A stretch of 64,000 nucleotides of DNA. It comes from Micromonospora sp. NBC_01699 (GTDB taxonomy: Bacteria; Actinomycetota; Actinomycetes; Mycobacteriales; Micromonosporaceae). This document shows positions 60,258 to 64,000 of the stretch, piece after piece. Every line of letters starts with the position of its first letter. The first letter of the stretch is position 1. The notes beneath the pieces were generated by a model, which ran no database searches, was not told the origin of the DNA, and worked only from the letters and a program-made list of their open reading frames with translations. Where the stretch lies: assembly GCF_036250065.1 (NCBI RefSeq), contig NZ_CP109199.1, positions 558,001-622,000 of the forward strand, read 5' to 3'. Made by a program: the position numbers and the translations under genes.

Positions 60258-60803
60258 CCGGCAGATTCAAGGGCCACGGCTCGCCGGTGTCGACGAACTT
60301 GTTCCACCGGCCCGTTTCCGGGTAGACCTCGTGCACCGGGTCGATCTTGTACGTGTAGACGGTCAGCCCGTCCTCGAACTCGATCCGCCAGTAGAGCGGG
60401 ATACCGGCCTGGGCGTAGAGCGCCGGCTTCAGGATCCGGTCCATCGACCGCGAGCCCTCGGAGACGATCTCGACCGCGAGCACCACCTCGTGCGGCTCGT
60501 ACCTCGTGGTCCGGCGGGCGGGCGGCGGCAGCGGTGGTGACCAGCACGTCCGGGATGAACGAGCGGCGCCGGTTGATCCGTACCTCGACACCCTGGGTGA
60601 CGTCGTACTCGTCCGGACAGGCGGCGTCCAGCGCGGCGGCCAGCCGCCAGGCGATCGTCTGGTGGGCGGCCGTGGGGGAGGGCGACATGATCAGAACTCC
60701 GTCGAGCAGCTCGCGGCGGCGAGCCGTCGTCGGGCAGGGCATCCAGATCGTCAGTGGTCCACCCGTCCCTCGGCGGGTAGGCGTCGCTGAGTGCGGAGGT
60801 CAT
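60229..60803 (-). pseudogene. Frameshifted Uma2-family endonuclease
   Basis: A Uma2-type (restriction-endonuclease-fold) protein can be read only across three frames. MTSALSDAYPPRDGWTTDDL opens at ATG 60803. RRRELLDGVLIMSPSPTAAH to FIPDVLVTTAAAA continues in a second frame after a shift near 60725. RRTTRYEPHEVVLAVEIVSE to the end continues in a third after a shift near 60522, stopping at 60229. The catalytic-type blocks PDVLV and VVLAVEIVSEGS are present. Two independent frameshifts make it a pseudogene. Uma2 genes are numerous in actinomycetes and mobile. Confidence 0.85.
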
Positions 60804-60928
60804 GCAACGTTCATCTCACGCGGGGCCGGATGCCCCGTGCCCAGGGTACGGCACCACGTACGGCCGGTAGGGCGGGAAGTGGCGGGTGGTGGTCGCGCGG
60901 GGGCGACCGACAGTGCAGGATGGGCGGC

Positions 60929-60958
60929 ATGAGCGAGCAGAGTGGGCCGGTGGCATGA
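60929..60958 (+). CDS. 9-codon leader ORF overlapping nuoI start
   Basis: ATG 60929 (after AGGATGGG) opens MSEQSGPVA and stops in the ATGA that starts nuoI, a 4-base overlap. No independent function is proposed. It resembles the bridge ORF between livH and livM and may feed ribosomes into nuoI. Confidence 0.4.
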   Translation: MSEQSGPVA

Positions 60959-61560
60959 AGGTGCCCGGAGAGGGTCTCGCGAAGGGGCTGGCGGTCACCC
61001 TCAAGACGATGGTCGGCCACTCGCACACCCAGCAGTACCCGGACGTCGAGCCCGAACTGCCGCCGCGCTCGCGCGGGGTGATCGCCCTGGCCGAGGAGAA
61101 CTGCACGGTCTGCATGCTCTGCGCCCGCGAGTGCCCGGACTGGTGCATCTACATCGACTCGCACAAGGAAGAGGTCCAGGTCCCCGGCGCGGCGCGGCCC
61201 CGACAGCGCAACGTACTGGACAAGTTCGACATCGACTTCTCGCTCTGCATGTACTGCGGCATCTGCATCGAGGTCTGCCCGTTCGACGCGCTCTACTGGT
61301 CGCCGGAGTTCGAGTACGCCGAGTACGACATCAAGGACCTGCTGCACGACAAGGACCACCTCGGGCAGTGGATGGCGACCGTACCGCCGCCGCCCGCGCA
61401 CGACCCGAACGGTGAGCCGGCGAAGGAGGAGACCGCCGCCGCGCGCAAGGCGGCCACCCCGGCGCCGGGCGCGTCCCGCCCGACCGCCCCACCGGTACGC
61501 CCACAGCGTCCCGCCGGCCCGCCCGCCTCGGAACCGCCGGCCCCCTCGGAGACGCCATGA
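60955..61560 (+). CDS. nuoI: NADH-quinone oxidoreductase subunit I
   Basis: This 201-residue NuoI/TYKY ferredoxin-like subunit has two [4Fe-4S] motifs, [12 protein letters not shown] and [12 protein letters not shown], which pass electrons to NuoB. The N-terminal helix region [19 protein letters not shown] is typical. The last ~60 residues are a Pro/Ala/Glu-rich tail not found in compact homologues. Its stop overlaps the ATG of a tandem-repeat ORF that leads to nuoJ. Confidence 0.95.
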   Translation: MKVPGEGLAKGLAVTLKTMVGHSHTQQYPDVEPELPPRSRGVIALAEENCTVCMLCARECPDWCIYIDSHKEEVQVPGAARPRQRNVLDKFDIDFSLCMYCGICIEVCPFDALYWSPEFEYAEYDIKDLLHDKDHLGQWMATVPPPPAHDPNGEPAKEETAAARKAATPAPGASRPTAPPVRPQRPAGPPASEPPAPSETP

Positions 61561-61721
61561 CCGGGACGACAACCATGGTCGGGACGACAACCATGGTCGG
61601 GACGACAACCATGGTCGGGACGACAACCATGGCCGGGACGACAACCATGGTCGGGACGACAACCATGGCCGGGACGACAACCATGGCCGGGACGGTGGCC
61701 GGGCTGGGAGAGCGGTCGTGA
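61557..61721 (+). repeat. 18-bp tandem-repeat ORF bridging nuoI and nuoJ
   Basis: Seven complete 18-bp units (61557-61682; unit ATGGTCGGGACGACAACC with a few GTC/GCC/ACC changes in the second codon) and a partial eighth form an open frame of 54 codons. The frame starts in the ATGA ending nuoI and stops at TGA 61719 inside the GTGA that starts nuoJ. It would encode repeated M(V/A)GTTT hexapeptides, with an ATG in every unit. Nothing like it belongs to complex I, so it is probably a slippage-expanded linker that keeps the translation chain between nuoI and nuoJ. Confidence 0.9.
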
Positions 61722-62221
61722 CCGGGGCGGACGTGCTGCTGCTCGCCCTCGGCGCGGTCGCCGTCGGCTCCGGCGCGCTGGTCGTCGGCACCCGGCACCT
61801 GGTCCGGGCCGGTCTCTACCTGGTGGTCTGCCTCGGTGCGGTCGCCGGGCTCTACCTGGTGCTCACCGCCGAACTGCTGGCCTGGGTGCAGGTGCTGGTC
61901 TACGTCGGCGCGGTGGTGGTGCTGCTGCTCTTCGCGGTGATGCTCACCCGCGCCCCGATCGGCGCCTCCACCGACCTGGACCGCCCCGGCTGGCCGGCCG
62001 CCCTGATCGGCGGCGGCACCGGGGCCGGACTGACGCTGCTGCTCATCGACGCGTTTCGCTGGTCCAGGGTGGACCTGCCGACACCGGGGACCGCCGAACG
62101 GCTCGGCACGGAGATCTTCGGCCGCTGGGTGCTGCCGTTCGAGGTGCTCTCCGTACTCTTGCTGTCCGCGCTGGTCGGGGCGATCGCGATCAGCGTACGG
62201 ATTCCGGGGCGGCGCCGATGA
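61718..62221 (+). CDS. nuoJ: NADH-quinone oxidoreductase subunit J
   Basis: This 167-residue NuoJ/ND6 membrane subunit has five TM helices. The key block GLYLVLTAELLAWVQVLVYVG contains the helix with the pi-bulge and the conserved Glu. VVLLLFAVMLTR follows. GTG 61718 overlaps the stop of the repeat ORF (GTGA), and the gene's TGA overlaps the ATG of nuoK. Confidence 0.93.
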   Translation: MTGADVLLLALGAVAVGSGALVVGTRHLVRAGLYLVVCLGAVAGLYLVLTAELLAWVQVLVYVGAVVVLLLFAVMLTRAPIGASTDLDRPGWPAALIGGGTGAGLTLLLIDAFRWSRVDLPTPGTAERLGTEIFGRWVLPFEVLSVLLLSALVGAIAISVRIPGRRR

Positions 62222-62613
62222 GACCCGTCATCCCGTACGTCACCGCGGCGATCCTGTTCGGCCTCGGCGTCTACGGCGTGCTCCGCCGACGCAACGCCGT
62301 ACTGGTGCTGATGGCGGTCGAGCTGATGCTCAACGCGGTCAACCTGCTGCTGGTCACCGCCGACAGCACCACCCGGTCGGCGCTGCCGCACGGCGGGCAG
62401 GTGTTCGCCCTGTTCGTCATCGTGATCGCCGCCGCCGAGGTGGGCGTCGGGCTGGCCATCGTGCTCCAGCTCTACCGGCTGCGCGGCAGCGTCGCGCTCG
62501 ACGAGGTGAGCCTGCACGAGCACCCGCCGGACGAGGGACCGGAGCCGGCAGTCGACGCCACCGGCGGCGGGGACGCCACCGGTTCCACCACCAGCGGGGT
62601 GGGGGCCAGGTGA
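62218..62613 (+). CDS. nuoK: NADH-quinone oxidoreductase subunit K
   Basis: This 131-residue NuoK/ND4L subunit has three TM helices. Conserved Glu residues of the proton path are in VLMAVELMLNAVNLLLV and IVIAAAEVGVGLAIVLQLYR. A ~30-residue Asp/Glu/Gly/Thr-rich C-terminal tail extends beyond typical NuoK length (about 100). It overlaps both neighbours by four bases. Confidence 0.95.
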   Translation: MRPVIPYVTAAILFGLGVYGVLRRRNAVLVLMAVELMLNAVNLLLVTADSTTRSALPHGGQVFALFVIVIAAAEVGVGLAIVLQLYRLRGSVALDEVSLHEHPPDEGPEPAVDATGGGDATGSTTSGVGAR

Positions 62614-64000
62614 GGGTCGAGATCGTGCTCGGTTGGCTGCTGCCGGCCGTACCGTTCGGGGTGGCCCTGGCCGGGCTGCTGCTGCCGCAGCGGTCCCGGG
62701 CGGTCGCCGCCGGCCTCGGCATCGCCGGTGCCGCCGTGAGCCTGGTCGTCGCGGTGTTCCTGCTCGTGACCCTGGACGGCGCCGCCGCCGAGGGATCCGC
62801 GCTCTGGGTCGAGTTCGGCGGGCTGGAGGTGACCGCCGGGGTACGCCTCGACCCGGCCGCCGCCCTGGTCGCGATCGCCGTGGCGGTGGTCGCGCTGGCC
62901 GTGCAGGTCTACTCGGTCGGCTACCTCGCCGACGACGACCGGTACGCCCCGTACGCCGCGCAGATCAGCCTCTTCACCGCCGCCATGCTGCTGGTGGTGG
63001 TCGCCGGTGACCTGCTCCTGCTGCTGGTCGGCTGGGAGGTGATGGGCATCTGCTCGTACCTGCTGATCGCGCACGACCGGCGGCTGCCGGAGGCACCGGC
63101 GGCGGCGGTGAAGGCGTTCCTGGTCACCCGGGTCGGTGACGTCGGCTTCCTGCTCGGCATCGCGGTGCTCGGCTTCACCGCCGGCAGCTTCCGGATCTCC
63201 GAGGTGCTGGGCCACGACTTCCACCCGACCACGCTCACCGTCGCCTGCCTGCTGCTGCTGGCCGGGGTGGCCGGCAAGAGCGCCCAGTTCCCGCTGCACA
63301 CCTGGCTGCCGGATGCGATGGCCGGTCCGACCCCGATCTCGGCGCTGATCCACGCGGCCACCATGGTCGCCGCCGGCATCTACGCGGTGACCCGGCTCTA
63401 CCCGCTGTTCGTCCAGTCCCCGACCGCGCTGACCGTGCTCGGCGTGATGGGCGCGGTCACCCTGCTGCTCGGTGCGCTCGCGGCCACCGCGCAGGACGAC
63501 CTCAAGCGGGTGCTGGCCTGGTCCACGGTCTCCCAGATCGGTTACATGGCCGGCGCGCTCGCCGTCGGCTCACCCGCCGCCGCGCTGTTCCACCTGCTCA
63601 GCCATGCCGCGTTCAAGGCGCTGCTGTTCCTCGCCGCCGGCTGCGTCATCCACGCCACCGGCACCAACTCGATGGCGGCGATGGGCGGACTGCGCCGCCG
63701 GATGCCGGTCACCTTCTGGTGCACGGTGATCGGGCTCGGCGCGCTTGCCGGGGTGCCGCCGCTGGCCGGCTTCTGGAGCAAGGACGGCATCCTGGCGGTC
63801 GCCGAGCGGGCCGCGCTCGACGGGGTCGGCCCGGCCGGCGCACCGGTGGGCTGGCTGGTCTGGATGTCCGGCCTGGTCGGGGTCGCCGTCACCGCCTGGT
63901 ACGCCACCCGCCTGCTGCTGCGTGCCTTCGCCGGCGCCTACCGGGGCGACGCGGCGCCGCACGACCCGCCCGCCCTGCTGCGCTGGCCGGTGCTGGTGCT
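62610..64000 (+). CDS. nuoL: NADH-quinone oxidoreductase subunit L, 5' part
   Basis: GTG 62610 lies in the GTGA overlapping the nuoK stop, and the frame is open to the window edge (463 complete codons). It encodes the NuoL/ND5 antiporter-like subunit. Blocks are LLVGWEVMGICSYLLI with the key Glu, AFLVTRVGDVGFLLG, GKSAQFPLHTWLPDAMAGPTP and LIHAATMVAAGIYAV. DDLKRVLAWSTVSQIGYM and SHAAFKALLFLAAGCVIHA follow. At least ten TM helices are visible. The rest, including the lateral helix, is outside the window. Confidence 0.95.
   Translation, partial: MRVEIVLGWLLPAVPFGVALAGLLLPQRSRAVAAGLGIAGAAVSLVVAVFLLVTLDGAAAEGSALWVEFGGLEVTAGVRLDPAAALVAIAVAVVALAVQVYSVGYLADDDRYAPYAAQISLFTAAMLLVVVAGDLLLLLVGWEVMGICSYLLIAHDRRLPEAPAAAVKAFLVTRVGDVGFLLGIAVLGFTAGSFRISEVLGHDFHPTTLTVACLLLLAGVAGKSAQFPLHTWLPDAMAGPTPISALIHAATMVAAGIYAVTRLYPLFVQSPTALTVLGVMGAVTLLLGALAATAQDDLKRVLAWSTVSQIGYMAGALAVGSPAAALFHLLSHAAFKALLFLAAGCVIHATGTNSMAAMGGLRRRMPVTFWCTVIGLGALAGVPPLAGFWSKDGILAVAERAALDGVGPAGAPVGWLVWMSGLVGVAVTAWYATRLLLRAFAGAYRGDAAPHDPPALLRWPVLV

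Noticed and set aside
1-64000. tRNA or rRNA genes
   Set aside because: No cloverleaf with a conserved TTCGA/TTCAA arm and no rRNA-like stretch was recognised by eye on either strand; a covariance search was not possible.
1-64000. Intact insertion sequences or prophage
   Set aside because: No transposase, integrase, or phage structural motif was seen; the accessory zone shows only degraded toxin and cas genes.

Overview
The window is very GC-rich, uses many GTG starts, and packs its genes tightly with ATGA and GTGA overlaps. Gene content points to an actinomycete, most likely in or near Micromonosporaceae; this is inferred from gene types and synteny, not from a marker gene. The segment holding the RhlE-like helicase, DUF3107, a TetR regulator, a DUF3152 protein and MoeZ follows the same order as Mycobacterium tuberculosis Rv3211 to Rv3206c.

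Layout. 1-3.7 kb: a signalling unit (SpoIIE-type phosphatase, CHASE3-type histidine kinase, Rcp1-like response regulator) and an inositol-monophosphatase-type enzyme. 4-12 kb: secreted and membrane proteins, a spermidine-synthase-like membrane protein, a glycerophosphodiesterase, a HAD hydrolase, a two-gene unit of unknown function and a GAF protein. 12-19 kb: a decaying accessory zone. It holds a VapB antitoxin with a wrecked VapC, a large secreted subtilase, an HTH antitoxin with a damaged PIN toxin, and a truncated type I-G (formerly I-U) cas7/csb1 that runs directly into a small CRISPR array. 19-26 kb: a TetR/oxidoreductase divergon with two matching operators, then a complete branched-chain-amino-acid-type ABC transporter operon. 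26-34 kb: a lipoprotein, RecQ helicase, NlpC/P60 hydrolase, a CsoR-linked copper-type pair and small regulators. 34-51 kb: conserved housekeeping genes (methyltransferase, RhlE-like helicase, MoeZ, proBA, alkyltransferase-like protein, GPH-type transporter, PLP decarboxylase, uppP). 51-55 kb: a secreted AA10 LPMO, a DUF305 lipoprotein, and a SigE-type sigma factor with its membrane partner. 55-64 kb: a scattered complex I locus (nuoB, C, H, I, J, K, L) interrupted by unrelated genes and with no nuoA or nuoD in the window.

The most notable signals are the I-G CRISPR relic in which cas7 reads into the first repeat, and an 18-bp tandem-repeat ORF wedged by overlapping stop/start codons between nuoI and nuoJ. 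Related small 'bridge' ORFs lie between livH and livM and before nuoI. Three genes (vapC, the PIN toxin, a Uma2 nuclease) carry frameshifts or deletions, which suggests loss of selfish or defence functions. Strong hairpins mark many gene ends; two of them (29.3 and 58.1 kb) share the same core sequence although one lies between convergent and the other between divergent genes.
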